Shown here piece by piece: positions 9,380 to 17,410 of a DNA stretch of 64,000 nt. The DNA lies in the NCBI RefSeq assembly GCF_003633895.1, contig NZ_RBID01000011.1, positions 496,001-560,000 of the forward strand. The letters run 5' to 3'. The notes beneath the pieces were generated by a model. The model did no database searches and was not told the origin of the DNA. It saw only the letters and a list, made by a program, of their open reading frames with translations. The position numbers and the translations under genes were made by a program. The stretch's first letter is position 1. Every line of letters starts with the position of its first letter. The DNA is from Vogesella indigofera. Its GTDB lineage: Bacteria > Pseudomonadota > Gammaproteobacteria > Burkholderiales > Chromobacteriaceae.

Positions 9380-10558
9380 ATGAAAAACACTCCGCTGCTG
9401 TTGTCGCTGCTGTGCTGTGTCCCCCTGCTGCAAAGCTGCGAATCGGTGCCGCCGAAACAGACGTGGGGCTTCCAGCCGCTACTGAAGGTGCGCCATGGCA
9501 ATGAAAGCCCGGCGGCGTACTATCAGCTTGGCCGCTACTACCAAGGCCAGAACCGTAGCGACCTTGCCATCCCGGCATTCCAGCAAGCGTTGGCGCTGGA
9601 CAAGCACTACGCCGAAGCCCACAACGCCCTTGGTAGTCTCTACGCTGGTCAGCGGCAGTTCGAGTTGGCGATTATGGAATTCCAGCTGGCACTGGCGGCC
9701 GCGCCGGATACCGCGCACTTCTATAACAACCTTGGTTATGCCTACTACCTGCAAGGCCGCCCGGTCGAGGCTGCCGCCGCGCTGGAGAAGGCAGCGGCGC
9801 TGAAGCCGGGCGATGCCAAGATCACGACCAACCTCAATCTGGCATTGGCACAGAAAACCAAGGCCGAACTGGTGCAACAGGCATTCACCCCGGCCACGGC
9901 TAGTCCGCCGGCAAGCACTGCCAGCAACGTTGCTGAGCCGCCAGTAGCCCAGCCAGTAACAGAAGCCACGGTGGCAGTGCCCGCGCTGGCACCGGCCAGC
10001 CCGCCGGCTGCTGTCGAAGCGACAGCTCCGTCACCATCCCTGCCCGCCACCCCGCCGCTGGTGGCGGAGCCGGCACCCGTTATCGCACCACTACCGTCAC
10101 TCCAGCCGGCACCAGCCGAGCGGCAGCAAGCAGTAGAGCCGGCAGCACCAACCATGTTGGCCGCAGTGCCGCCAGCGCTGCCGACGGATACGCCGCCAAC
10201 GTCGCGCGCAGCCCTGTACGAGGTGTCTAACGGCAACGGTATAACCGGCATGGCCCGCCGCGTGAACCAGGCCTTACTCGCCCAGGGTTATCCGGCGGCA
10301 CGGCTCACCAACAGCAAGCCGTTCCGTCAGCCGGTGACCGTGGTCGAATATCGACCCGGTTATGCTGGCGTGGCCGCCAGGCTGAGCGCCAGCCTGCCAT
10401 TGAAACCTGCCATTACGGAAAAAGTGGATCTGCGCCAGAGTACCGATGTCAGGCTGGTGCTGGGCCGCGACGTGATGACCCACCTCGCGCTGGTCACACC
10501 AGGGCAGCGTGAAACCCAGCTGGCGCTCGGTGCACCGCCACGGCTGGTGAAACCTTGA
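9380..10558 (+). CDS. tadD: TadD-like TPR lipoprotein with C-terminal LytR_C-like domain
   Basis: 392 residues from the ATG at 9380, chosen over the GTG at 9338 because GGGAGA lies 8 bp upstream and the protein then starts with a lipoprotein signal (LLSLLCCVPLLQSC). Residues about 35-150 are TPR repeats (AAYYQLGRYYQGQNRSDLAI, AEAHNALGSLYAGQRQFELA, AHFYNNLGYAYYLQGRPVEA). A long Pro/Ala linker follows, then about 90 residues of LytR_C type (ALYEVSNGNGITGMARRVNQ). TadD proteins aid Tad pilus assembly; this fusion is longer than classical TadD. Last gene before the terminator. Confidence 0.88.
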   Translation: MKNTPLLLSLLCCVPLLQSCESVPPKQTWGFQPLLKVRHGNESPAAYYQLGRYYQGQNRSDLAIPAFQQALALDKHYAEAHNALGSLYAGQRQFELAIMEFQLALAAAPDTAHFYNNLGYAYYLQGRPVEAAAALEKAAALKPGDAKITTNLNLALAQKTKAELVQQAFTPATASPPASTASNVAEPPVAQPVTEATVAVPALAPASPPAAVEATAPSPSLPATPPLVAEPAPVIAPLPSLQPAPAERQQAVEPAAPTMLAAVPPALPTDTPPTSRAALYEVSNGNGITGMARRVNQALLAQGYPAARLTNSKPFRQPVTVVEYRPGYAGVAARLSASLPLKPAITEKVDLRQSTDVRLVLGRDVMTHLALVTPGQRETQLALGAPPRLVKP

Positions 10559-10605
10559 ATGGAGGTTGCTGAACAAGATGATGGAGGATGTTTCGAACTG
10601 GCAAT

Positions 10606-10635
10606 AAAAAAGCCCTGAAGGTTCAGAGCTTTTTT
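10606..10635 (+). terminator. terminator of the tad operon, bidirectional
   Basis: Stem of aaaaaagc-c-ctgaa against ttcag-a-gctttttt with a GG loop and one C.A mismatch. A-run on one side and T-run on the other, so it can also stop leftward transcription from the prophage integrase. Confidence 0.85.
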
Positions 10636-10643
10636 ACGGAATG

Positions 10644-10667
10644 CTGGCGGAAGCGGTGAGATTCGAA
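10644..10667. other. attL (left attachment site)
   Basis: 24 bp identical to 46934-46957. It is the minus-strand 3' end (acceptor stem, CCA and T arm) of tRNA-Ser. Beyond 10667 similarity continues for 7 bp with two mismatches (acc/ctc then acgg), so the crossover lay within the 24 bp. Confidence 0.93.
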
Positions 10668-10716
10668 ACCACGGCACGATGTAACACTGGTGCGGCTTTG
10701 CGGCCGGTCTGTCAGT

Positions 10717-10739
10717 TTGCGGGGCAAATGCGGGGCAAA
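10717..10739. repeat. left arm-type integrase sites, 11-bp tandem repeat
   Basis: TTGCGGGGCAA followed directly by ATGCGGGGCAA. The same pair (TTGCGGGGCAA, TTGCGGGGCGC) occurs at 46787-46808 inside the other end. Tandem short repeats inside both ends of an element with a tyrosine integrase fit arm-type binding sites. Confidence 0.7.
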
Positions 10740-10749
10740 TCGCGAAAAA

Positions 10750-11958
10750 CTACCCCGCCAGCTCGTTGTACTCGCCCCGAAGTATCACGCCATCTGGTTG
10801 GCTGATGTATCGGCCGTAGTGCCGTCTCACCATCTCGACGGTCGTGTGTCCAAGAAGCTTTGCCACGGTCAGCTCTGGTTCGCCGGCCATCAGCAGCATT
10901 GACGCAAAGGTATGACGCGTCTGGTAGGGATTCCGGTACCGAACTTTGGTCTCCTGCAGCACTTTTGTCCAGTGGCTCAGCAGCACGCGGTCGCCGCCCC
11001 AGCGCTTCCCGGTGTTCGGGTTTATGAACACGTAGTTGCCAGGCAGGCTGCCGGTCACTGGCCGCATCGCTTCCAGGGCGATGCGGGCGGCCGGAAGCAT
11101 TGGTATCACCCTGGTGCTGTCCGTCTTGGTGCTCTTTTCCACCGTACCACCTTCTGCACTTACCACGTTGTCCGCTACGGTGATCCTGCCGGCGACCAGG
11201 TCGATGTGCTGCCATTTGATGGCGATAACCTCCCCTGTTCTCATGCCGGTGCCAAATGCAAACTGAAAAACTGCCCTCACCTCTGGGTGCGTACACGCAT
11301 CCAGAATGGCCTTGATCTCCAGAGAGTTGAAAGGCTCGATTTTGTCATCGTCGACGCGCTTTTTCTTGGGTAGCACTGTTCGCATCTTGATTGGTGCCAG
11401 CGGGCTGGTAGGGATGATGCCATCGGCGGCAGCGCGGTTTAGTACCGATGACAGCAGGCCAACGCAGTTGCGGACAGACTTCGGCGCCAGCTCCGATGAC
11501 AGGCCCACAATCCAATCCCGAAGCTCCGGTGTGGTGAGCTCATCCACTAGGATATCTCCCCACTTCGGGATGATGCGGGATCTGGCCCAGCGTGCGTAGC
11601 ACGCCACACTGGATGGGGAAAGGGAGCCAAGCCTGCGGGCAGAATCGATATAAGCGGTCACCAAATCTTCAATCCGATACTGGTGCGGCCGCTTCGGTTT
11701 TGCTTCTCGCTTTGCATGCTTCGAACTGGGGAAAGTGGTGGAATAGTCGAATGTGCCGCGGGCAATTTCATTCAGCACCTCGCCACGTAGCCTGGCCGCG
11801 TACTTTATGTTGGCCGGCGTAACCTCAACATCAAGGGTCTCCCGCCGGCGCTTGCCCTGATATGTGAAGGTTATCCTTATGCTGCGGCTGTGTTTCCACT
11901 CCCTGATTTCGACCCCCTCGGGAAGGACGACTCGACGTGTGGCTGTTGGTCTACCCAT
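10750..11958 (-). CDS. int: tyrosine-type phage integrase
   Basis: 402 residues from the ATG at 11958 (GAGGC ribosome site upstream; the frame is open further upstream but overlaps the excisionase gene). Residues about 1-75 form an Arm-binding domain of DUF3596 type, 95-185 the core-binding SAM-like domain, 205-390 the catalytic domain. Catalytic residues visible: Arg240 (GTGMRTGEV), Lys278, Arg348 (PYQTRHTF), His371 (LLGHTT) and Tyr381 (RRHYGRY). It recombines attP with the tRNA-Ser 3' end. Lies 83 bp from the attL core. Confidence 0.96.
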   Translation of the reverse strand: MGRPTATRRVVLPEGVEIREWKHSRSIRITFTYQGKRRRETLDVEVTPANIKYAARLRGEVLNEIARGTFDYSTTFPSSKHAKREAKPKRPHQYRIEDLVTAYIDSARRLGSLSPSSVACYARWARSRIIPKWGDILVDELTTPELRDWIVGLSSELAPKSVRNCVGLLSSVLNRAAADGIIPTSPLAPIKMRTVLPKKKRVDDDKIEPFNSLEIKAILDACTHPEVRAVFQFAFGTGMRTGEVIAIKWQHIDLVAGRITVADNVVSAEGGTVEKSTKTDSTRVIPMLPAARIALEAMRPVTGSLPGNYVFINPNTGKRWGGDRVLLSHWTKVLQETKVRYRNPYQTRHTFASMLLMAGEPELTVAKLLGHTTVEMVRRHYGRYISQPDGVILRGEYNELAG

Positions 11959-12137
11959 TTTGTTGCCTCTATCAGGTTGATCCAGAGGGTACGCGGACCA
12001 GTCCGCTTGTAATGTTTGCCCGCAGCCCAAATGCCATCTTGAGCGCGCTTGAGTACAGCCTCCATCGGCTCGCCCGTCAGCCTGCAATAGGCATCAGCGC
12101 GAACCCATTTCACAGGCAAGGTCACAATATCGTCCAT
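11877..12137 (-). CDS. xis: excisionase-like protein
   Basis: 86 residues from ATG 12137 (GGGAG six bases upstream; ATG 12143 is the in-frame alternative). WVRADAYCRLTGEPMEAVLKRA, a winged-helix-like start, and GPRTLWINLIEATKWVDQQ fit small phage excisionases that read 'gCkhYKrtgprtLwinl'. It overlaps the first 82 bp of the integrase gene in another frame, a typical xis-int arrangement. Expected to bend attR DNA and direct excision. Confidence 0.8.
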   Translation of the reverse strand: MDDIVTLPVKWVRADAYCRLTGEPMEAVLKRAQDGIWAAGKHYKRTGPRTLWINLIEATKWVDQQPHVESSFPRGSKSGSGNTAAA

Positions 12138-12151
12138 CACCATCTCCCAAT

Positions 12152-12177
12152 GAAAACGCCGGCATAGTGACCGGCGT
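12152..12177 (-). terminator. leftward terminator between the early-left operon and xis
   Basis: On the minus strand ACGCCGG, an 8-base loop, CCGGCGT, then TTTTC. Placed between the 12200 gene stop and the xis start, so it may separate early-left transcription from xis-int expression. Confidence 0.65.
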
Positions 12178-12199
12178 GTCGTCGTTTCGTGTTTGCAGG

Positions 12200-12661
12200 T
12201 TAGGCGGCATTCAGCATCCCGCCTTTTTCATCTGTTTCTTGATCGGTGTGAGCCAGGGTGAAGCCGACACCCCGCTGCCAGACGGTGATGCCGCCCAGCA
12301 CTAGACGCACGGCGCCACGCTTGCGGGCTTCGGTGACGCGGTTGTAGAGCTTGCGGCCAACCTTGTTGCGGTGCCGCTGGCGGCAGACCTCGCGCCCCAG
12401 CGTGGCCGGCTTGGCCGCATCCTTGCCAGGGCCATGCACGAACACGCGGCAGGCCGGGCAGCTGGCGCCGGCCGACTCGTAGCGCCAAGCGGCGATGTGG
12501 ATCAGCTGGCGTTCACGCAGCGCCTTCAGCAGGTGCTGCATGGAGCGTAGATCCTGAATGCCGAGTTCGGTTTGCAGCTCGGTGCGGGTCATGCCGGCCG
12601 GCGCCTGCTGGAGCAGCTGCAGCGCGCGGCGCTGGTTGGGACCAAGACGGATGGTGTTCAT
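12200..12661 (-). CDS. phage winged-helix-like protein of unknown function
   Basis: 153 residues. Residues 5-60 look like a winged helix (LGPNQRRALQLLQQAPAGMTRTELQ, MQHLLKALRERQLIHIAAW), followed by a Cys pair (SCPAC) and a basic region with 'KVGRKLYNRVTEARKRGAVR'. DNA binding is likely; target unknown. Overlaps the upstream gene by 4 bp (ATGA). End of the leftward early operon. Confidence 0.75.
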   Translation of the reverse strand: MNTIRLGPNQRRALQLLQQAPAGMTRTELQTELGIQDLRSMQHLLKALRERQLIHIAAWRYESAGASCPACRVFVHGPGKDAAKPATLGREVCRQRHRNKVGRKLYNRVTEARKRGAVRLVLGGITVWQRGVGFTLAHTDQETDEKGGMLNAA

Positions 12662-13458
12662 ACGGCACCGCCTTCCTGCGCCTTGTGCGCGGCAAGGGCG
12701 GCGTCAATTTCCACTTCCATGCTTGCCAACATAGAGATCGAATATCCTTCTGCTTGAGCAATGAGTCCTGCGGCTTCCATATTCGCCAGTAATTCGTCCT
12801 CAAATTCTTCGTAGAACCATTTGCGCATAGCCGATTTCATCGCTATCCCTACCCCATCCGCCGGCTGCTGCGCCTGCGCGGACTCGGCGGCGGCGATGGC
12901 CTCCATCATGACGGTTTGTGTTTTCGGGATGTCCATCCCGTTCACAACCATCATGTCCAGCGCCAATTTCAGCGCCGCCAGCAGCTGCTGGTTCACCGGG
13001 GCGGGCTGCACCTCTGCACGCCCAGCACGCAAGCAGCCTTTGTGTTCGCTTGCCGTTATCAAGTATCCGGAGCACTGGCAGCGTTCTGCCTGCTCCTGCG
13101 GCTGGATGGCGTCAACGATGGCGGCGAGGTCAACGCCGCTCCAGCCGATGTAACCCTCTTGCCCGCAAATCTCTGCGGATGCCTTTGTAGCATCTCGCAC
13201 CGCCTCCGCCACCCGCATCAGCTGGGCGCGCGGGTGGGGTGGCTCGGCGTAGAGTGGGACAATGGTAGCTTCAGCGGCAGTAACATACCCGCCCTGCTCA
13301 CGCCTTGCGCCTTCTATATCTGTGCGCACGTCAACAAAATATCGTTTACCGAAATCAGAACAGCGATTTGACGTCAGCTCTACGCCCCACGCCACCGGCT
13401 GCGCTTGCTGCTGGGCGGGCGGTGCTGGCTGCGTGGCGTGTTGGGTCTGTTCGCTCAT
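12658..13458 (-). CDS. hypothetical phage protein
   Basis: 266 residues, not recognised. Starts with a Gln/Pro/Ala-rich stretch (residues 1-25); then VAWGVELTSNRCSDFGKRYFVDVRTDIEGA. Later it carries AELRV-like helices, a Cys cluster (CQCSGYLITASEHKGC) that might bind a metal, and an acidic C-terminal half. It lies in a chain of genes overlapping by 4 bp at both ends, so it belongs to the early-left transcript. No membrane segment or signal peptide. Confidence 0.7.
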   Translation of the reverse strand: MSEQTQHATQPAPPAQQQAQPVAWGVELTSNRCSDFGKRYFVDVRTDIEGARREQGGYVTAAEATIVPLYAEPPHPRAQLMRVAEAVRDATKASAEICGQEGYIGWSGVDLAAIVDAIQPQEQAERCQCSGYLITASEHKGCLRAGRAEVQPAPVNQQLLAALKLALDMMVVNGMDIPKTQTVMMEAIAAAESAQAQQPADGVGIAMKSAMRKWFYEEFEDELLANMEAAGLIAQAEGYSISMLASMEVEIDAALAAHKAQEGGAV

Positions 13459-13730
13459 GCTGCCTCCCGCACCATCTGGATCACGTTGTCACGGCTGCCG
13501 GCCGGCAGATTGGCCAGCACCAGGGCGGCTTCGAGTTCGCGGATGCGCGCGTCCGCTGCGGCGAGCTGCTGTTCAGTCAGCTCCCTGCCCTCGGCCTCGG
13601 CCGCAAGCGCGATGTTCTGGCGGCCGAGTTCCAGTATCTGGCTTTGCAGGGCTTCGATCTGACTGCTCTGGCTGGTCAGCAGCTCGGCCACTTCCGGGTG
13701 GATGGGGATGATTTTGGCGATGTTTTTCAT
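13455..13730 (-). CDS. small coiled-coil phage protein
   Basis: 91 residues from ATG 13730, which overlaps the previous stop; the upstream ATG at 13760 would overlap that gene by more. Residues 15-75 form a clear coiled coil with repeated Leu/Gln/Glu (SSQIEALQSQILELGRQN, LTEQQLAAADARIRELEAAL). No other domain seen. Function unknown; early-left operon. Confidence 0.7.
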   Translation of the reverse strand: MKNIAKIIPIHPEVAELLTSQSSQIEALQSQILELGRQNIALAAEAEGRELTEQQLAAADARIRELEAALVLANLPAGSRDNVIQMVREAA

Positions 13731-14158
13731 GCTGCGTCCTTCAAAAGAGAAAGGCCGCACGGGGCGGCCTGGGTGATGTTGTCGATGGCTTCGCGGATCC
13801 GCTTGGCCTTGTCTGGGGAAATAGTTCTGGCCAGCTGCAGCCCATTCACCATCAGCCTCAGCCGTTCCAACCCTGCCCGGCTGGCGTCGCCGTAGACGGG
13901 GTAGGCATTAGACCGTACGAACACTGGGCCGATGCTGCCCACGTCCGGGAAGTGGTAGCCGGCCGCCATGTGCCAGCCGTCGGTGTCACGGGCAAAGCCC
14001 AGGCGTAGGACATAGCCCGGCATGGGCTCGGCGCGTATCCAGTGGCAGTCTGCGGGGTCGTAGGCGTTGGGGTTGTTGCTCAGGCGCGCCAGCGGCAGGG
14101 CCGGCGCGTCGTCTGCGGTGAACAGGTCGAGCTGGCTGGTGCCCATCTGCGCCTCCAT
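13727..14158 (-). CDS. hypothetical phage protein
   Basis: 143 residues from ATG 14158, with ATG 14146 as alternative. No known domain. It contains a compact central part (CHWIRAEPMPGYVLRLGFARDT, GWHMAAGYHFPDVG) and a helical C-terminus (GLERLRLMVNGLQLARTISP) that may be a small domain found in phage accessory proteins. The larger open frame upstream of 14158 runs across the divergent gene at 14225 and is not used here. It has its own divergent upstream region (14159-14224). Confidence 0.65.
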   Translation of the reverse strand: MEAQMGTSQLDLFTADDAPALPLARLSNNPNAYDPADCHWIRAEPMPGYVLRLGFARDTDGWHMAAGYHFPDVGSIGPVFVRSNAYPVYGDASRAGLERLRLMVNGLQLARTISPDKAKRIREAIDNITQAAPCGLSLLKDAA

Positions 14159-14185
14159 TCCGTGCAAATGCAATTTAAATATGCA

Positions 14186-14191
14186 TATACT
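14186..14191 (+). promoter_or_regulatory. -10 box of a promoter for the orphan + strand gene
   Basis: TATACT with TGCAAA as a weak -35 at 14163-14168 (17-bp spacing), in an AT-rich stretch between divergent genes. It would start transcription 25-30 bp before ATG 14225. Confidence 0.5.
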
Positions 14192-14224
14192 CTTGCTCTC
14201 CACAAAACCAGCGAGGCACAGAGC

Positions 14225-14641
14225 ATGAACTATGAGTATCAAAGCAAGTGGCTTGGTCAGGCAGGCTTGCAACTGACGCAAGCTTTGGAAGCGGCTTGGC
14301 CATTCCGATATGAGGTAGTCATCAGCCACGGTGTCTTTGATGGTGTCGGATATGTTTACATCCGTACTGCGGACCCTCTCAACCTCGCTGAAATTGGCAA
14401 CCCAGGTGGCGGGCAGAATGAATACCCGCACAGCCTCAACGTTGCTATTACGTGGCAAAAAGAGGATCTGATCCGCTACCTGGATACTCCGCCTGAAGAC
14501 CAGCTCAACATGATGGCTGACGTTGGCAATCAGTTTCGAATTGCACTACAGCAATTAGGGCACGCGGAGATCTTTTTCACGGCTGGGCGACAGCGACATG
14601 AAGGTCCACGCTTGATACACCTAGATGACTTTGATCAGTAA
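14225..14641 (+). CDS. orphan rightward gene inside the leftward early operon, unknown function
   Basis: 138 residues from ATG 14225. The frame is open to 14042, but that part is antisense to the next gene. It has no domain that I recognise. The protein is acidic, with FRYEVVISHGVFDGVGYVYIRTAD in the N-terminal half and DQLNMMADVGNQFRIALQQLGHAEIFF in the second. It has lower GC and different codon use than its neighbours, its own promoter-like box, and a hairpin behind it. A lone reversed gene with its own signals in a phage operon fits a lysogenic-conversion (moron) gene. Confidence 0.72.
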   Translation: MNYEYQSKWLGQAGLQLTQALEAAWPFRYEVVISHGVFDGVGYVYIRTADPLNLAEIGNPGGGQNEYPHSLNVAITWQKEDLIRYLDTPPEDQLNMMADVGNQFRIALQQLGHAEIFFTAGRQRHEGPRLIHLDDFDQ

Positions 14642-14645
14642 TGAA

Positions 14646-14668
14646 TCAGGCCACCGCTTGGGTGGCCT
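14646..14668. terminator. hairpin between convergent genes
   Basis: caggccacc, loop gcttg, ggtggcctg: 9-bp perfect stem. Followed by attcatt on the minus strand and by tgtcgtt on the plus strand, so the T-run is weak. Lies between the stop of the 14225 gene and the stop of the 14675 gene. Confidence 0.55.
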
Positions 14669-14674
14669 GTGTCG

Positions 14675-15166
14675 TTACGCTGCTTCCCGCTCCTGCCAGC
14701 CGCTGCCGGCCGTGCTGGTATCAAACAGCGGCGGTTGGTCTGGCTCGCCTTCCAGCGCATCGCCCACTTCCAGATAGCGTTTGCCATCTTCCAGCACCAC
14801 CATCACGATGCCGCCGGCTTTGTTGGCCAAGTGGTGGGCCTCGATACTGTTCACGCAGGTCAGCTGCACCTTCACCTCGTCCTCTACGAACTGGACGGAC
14901 TTCACGGCGGTACGGAAGTGGATCCGGTTGCCCGTGGCGATTACGTTCACCGCTTCCAGCACCGCTTTGGAAATGTCCTCGTGCACGCGCTCCAACACCT
15001 TCTCCTGCGCGTCCTGGTCCATCTTACTGAACGGCATCGCCAGCTCTTTCAACTGGCGGGTGGCGGCTTTGATGAGGTTGCCCATCAGGAAAGTTTCAGC
15101 AGTCCACTCCGCGTGCATCTGCTCTTGCAGACGGTCCATATCTTCCTGGTTAATCGGTTGTTCCAT
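14675..15166 (-). CDS. hypothetical phage protein
   Basis: 163 residues from ATG 15166 (AAGGGC six bases upstream; ATG 15181 is in frame). Helical N-terminal half (INQEDMDRLQEQMHAEW, NLIKAATRQLKELAMPF), beta-rich C-terminal half (VKSVQFVEDEVKVQLTCVNS, AGGIVMVVLEDGKRYLEVGD). Not recognised. Early-left operon, two genes after recT; such genes often encode modulators of host functions, but nothing in the sequence proves it. Confidence 0.68.
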   Translation of the reverse strand: MEQPINQEDMDRLQEQMHAEWTAETFLMGNLIKAATRQLKELAMPFSKMDQDAQEKVLERVHEDISKAVLEAVNVIATGNRIHFRTAVKSVQFVEDEVKVQLTCVNSIEAHHLANKAGGIVMVVLEDGKRYLEVGDALEGEPDQPPLFDTSTAGSGWQEREAA

Positions 15167-15395
15167 TGCGTGCCCTTTCATTGGTGGTGAAGTCTGCTAT
15201 CCGCTCCAGATGGTGTTTCTGTAGCGTGCTGATGTGCATGCCCATGCCGTACGATTTGTAGCGGCTCTGCATGTCGGTGATGAAGTTGCGATCCCAGTCG
15301 CGGGTCGCACTGAGCTCGGCGTCGGCCAATAGCTGCGTCAGCTTCTTCTCGCTGTAGCACTGGCTGGCCGGCTTGCTGAGGACAAGGCCGGCCAT
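15150..15395 (-). CDS. small hypothetical phage protein
   Basis: 81 residues. MAGLVLSKPASQCYSEKKLTQ at the start, then a charged helix with DWDRNFITDMQSRY and ISTLQKHHLERIADF. No known domain. Starts 3 bp after the recT stop and its end overlaps the next gene by 17 bp, in the early-left operon. Confidence 0.68.
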   Translation of the reverse strand: MAGLVLSKPASQCYSEKKLTQLLADAELSATRDWDRNFITDMQSRYKSYGMGMHISTLQKHHLERIADFTTNERARNGTTD

Positions 15396-15398
15396 GGG

Positions 15399-16475
15399 TT
15401 AGCCAATCGCCAGCTCGGCGCGGCGGTCGCGGTACAGACCAACCAAGCGATCGTGCTCGCCGCTGCTCTCGATATCGCGCAGCTCTTCTGCCATCACATC
15501 CAGGGTGTCGATGTCGGTGCAGGCGGCGATACGCTGAGCGAAGCCGTCTGCGTCGAATTGCACCTGGCTGCCCTGTCGCTGCTGCGCCTTGGCCTTGAGT
15601 TCGGTGACGCGCTCATTGAACGCCTGCAGGCCGGCGTCGTACTGGCCGTCCGGCAGCTGGGTGATCAGCTGGCCAATGCGATCCATATCTGCTTTGCCGG
15701 CTGCCTGACGCAGCTGCTCGGCGATCATGTCAAGAGTGGGCGCTGGCAGTGCTGCAGCACTCTCAGCCGGCTTCGATTGCGCCTTGCCGGCCAACTTACC
15801 TTTCAGCGCATCTGTGCGCGTAGCGGGCCTGCTTGGCGGCTGCTCTGCCGGCGGCGTCACGTCGCGCTCAGTGCGGGGGGCAACTTCAATTTCGTCCGGG
15901 GTGTAGACGCCAAGCAGGACATCCGGCGCATGCAGACGGGCCCAGCGCTTGGTGCACAGGTAAGCCAGTTGCTGCTTCGGATCGTGCTCCCAGTTCGGAG
16001 AGTTGCGCACGCCTGCCTGAGCCATGCTGATAGTCAGGCGGCGCGGCTCAGACTCTCCCTTCAGGGTTGCCGACACCGTCACCGTCAGGTTGGTGCTCTT
16101 GTCGTTCTTGCCACTGCAGCGCGACCAGTCGCCATCCCACTCATAGCTGATCCTGGTTCGCAGTAGCGACGAGGAGGACACCACCGCATTGACCAGCTGC
16201 GCCTCGTAGCCCAGCGTGCCATTCACGAGGTGTGTTTTCTGCGCCACGGCGAAGGGGTTCATCTTCCACTGCATCGCCTGCATCACCACTGCCATGCAGT
16301 CGCCCGGGTTATTGCGCAAGTGCGCCGGGATGGTGGACTTGCCGCTGGCCATGATTTCAGCCACCCGCATGATGCTATCGATAGTGTTGGAGTCCAGCAC
16401 CATCGCAGTGGTAGAAGTCTGGTCGCCATGGTAGGCCGGCGTCTGGCTGGTCTGGTGTTCGATAACGTCGTTCAT
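15399..16475 (-). CDS. recT: RecT-family single-strand annealing recombinase
   Basis: 358 residues. Residues about 25-200 carry RecT/Bet family features: MRVAEIMASGKSTIPAHLRNN, GDCMAVVMQAMQWKMNPFAVAQ, HLVNGTLGYEAQLVNAVV, and NSPNWEHDPKQQLAYLCTKRWAR. The C-terminal 140 residues are a variable Pro/Ala and helical tail. It anneals complementary strands produced by the exonuclease encoded just upstream in the same operon (stop and start overlap by 4 bp). Confidence 0.92.
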   Translation of the reverse strand: MNDVIEHQTSQTPAYHGDQTSTTAMVLDSNTIDSIMRVAEIMASGKSTIPAHLRNNPGDCMAVVMQAMQWKMNPFAVAQKTHLVNGTLGYEAQLVNAVVSSSSLLRTRISYEWDGDWSRCSGKNDKSTNLTVTVSATLKGESEPRRLTISMAQAGVRNSPNWEHDPKQQLAYLCTKRWARLHAPDVLLGVYTPDEIEVAPRTERDVTPPAEQPPSRPATRTDALKGKLAGKAQSKPAESAAALPAPTLDMIAEQLRQAAGKADMDRIGQLITQLPDGQYDAGLQAFNERVTELKAKAQQRQGSQVQFDADGFAQRIAACTDIDTLDVMAEELRDIESSGEHDRLVGLYRDRRAELAIG

Positions 16476-17410
16476 GCTGCGTCCTTCGCTTTCTTGAATC
16501 GGAAATCAACGTAGGTGACCGCGTCGACGGAGAACCCGGCGCGTTTCACTTCCTTGCGGGTGAATTGGCTACCGTCCGGCAGCTTGCCCACCGCGGCGCT
16601 GCCCATCAGGTGCAACAGGTGGTTCTTGGCGCCGGTAGCGACTGCCTCGTAGAACTTCACCTGCTCTTTCGCCTCGGCCATCACCTGCTGCCAGTGGGCG
16701 GCGCCATCTGGCAGGATGATCTCGGTGCCGTCGGTGCCGGGGTACAACTTGGCCAGCAGGTCGCCCGTGGTCGGGTGGTTGTAGTCCGGCGCCGGCGCGC
16801 TGCCGCTTTGCACCTGCTCCCAGAACGTGCCCTCGCGCTCGATGATCTGCGCAATCAGATCCTCATCGCGGTTGATGGTGTAGATGCGGAAGTCAGGGCC
16901 GGCCAACAATACGGCCAGGTCGCACACCTCGGCGCCAGTCACGGCCAGGTAGTGCTGGCACTGGGCCAGATACGACAACGGCACCTCGTCGGTGCCGTCT
17001 GGTCCCCACTGGGTTTTATCCATGAACCTCCCCAGTGCTGTCTTGCACTCCAGCAGCCTCCGGGTGCGGATTTCACCCTTGTACTGCGGGCGCTTGTCAC
17101 CCTCCCACACCAACCGGTCCAGGTTGCCCAGCATCCAGTCGTGCTGCGGGTGGCGCAGCATGGTGGTGCAGCGCTCGACCTTGCGGCCGGTACGGCGGCT
17201 GTACTCTGCTGCGACGTCGTTCTCCAGTAGGTGGCCCCAGATGATGGCCTCCTTGTCGCTGATGTCATCCGCCTCCACCTCTCCGCGCTTTTCCAGATAC
17301 AGCTGGAACGGTGTCTTGTATGGGTTCACGTCCAGTACCACGCCGGCGTCACTGCCGCCGATACCGGTATTGCGGAGTGCCAGCCACTCCTCTCGGGTAA
17401 TTGCAGTCAT
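16472..17410 (-). CDS. YqaJ/lambda-exo-type viral recombinase exonuclease
   Basis: 312 residues from ATG 17410 (overlaps the previous stop by 4 bp). REEWLALRNTGIGGSDAGVVL is the YqaJ/exo start; then LENDVAAEYSRRTGRKVER, MLGNLDRLVW (catalytic Asp) and RRLLECKTA (catalytic Glu-x-Lys) as in PD-(D/E)XK nucleases. It degrades one strand of double-stranded DNA ends and hands the single strand to RecT. The pair forms the phage recombination module. Confidence 0.92.
   Translation of the reverse strand: MTAITREEWLALRNTGIGGSDAGVVLDVNPYKTPFQLYLEKRGEVEADDISDKEAIIWGHLLENDVAAEYSRRTGRKVERCTTMLRHPQHDWMLGNLDRLVWEGDKRPQYKGEIRTRRLLECKTALGRFMDKTQWGPDGTDEVPLSYLAQCQHYLAVTGAEVCDLAVLLAGPDFRIYTINRDEDLIAQIIEREGTFWEQVQSGSAPAPDYNHPTTGDLLAKLYPGTDGTEIILPDGAAHWQQVMAEAKEQVKFYEAVATGAKNHLLHLMGSAAVGKLPDGSQFTRKEVKRAGFSVDAVTYVDFRFKKAKDAA

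Noticed and set aside
10640-10680. Second tRNA-Ser gene at the left end
   Set aside because: Only the 3' stub is present; no anticodon or 5' half, so it is attL.
16565-17230. 221-codon + frame opposite the exonuclease gene
   Set aside because: Antisense shadow of the YqaJ gene, which has clear catalytic motifs.
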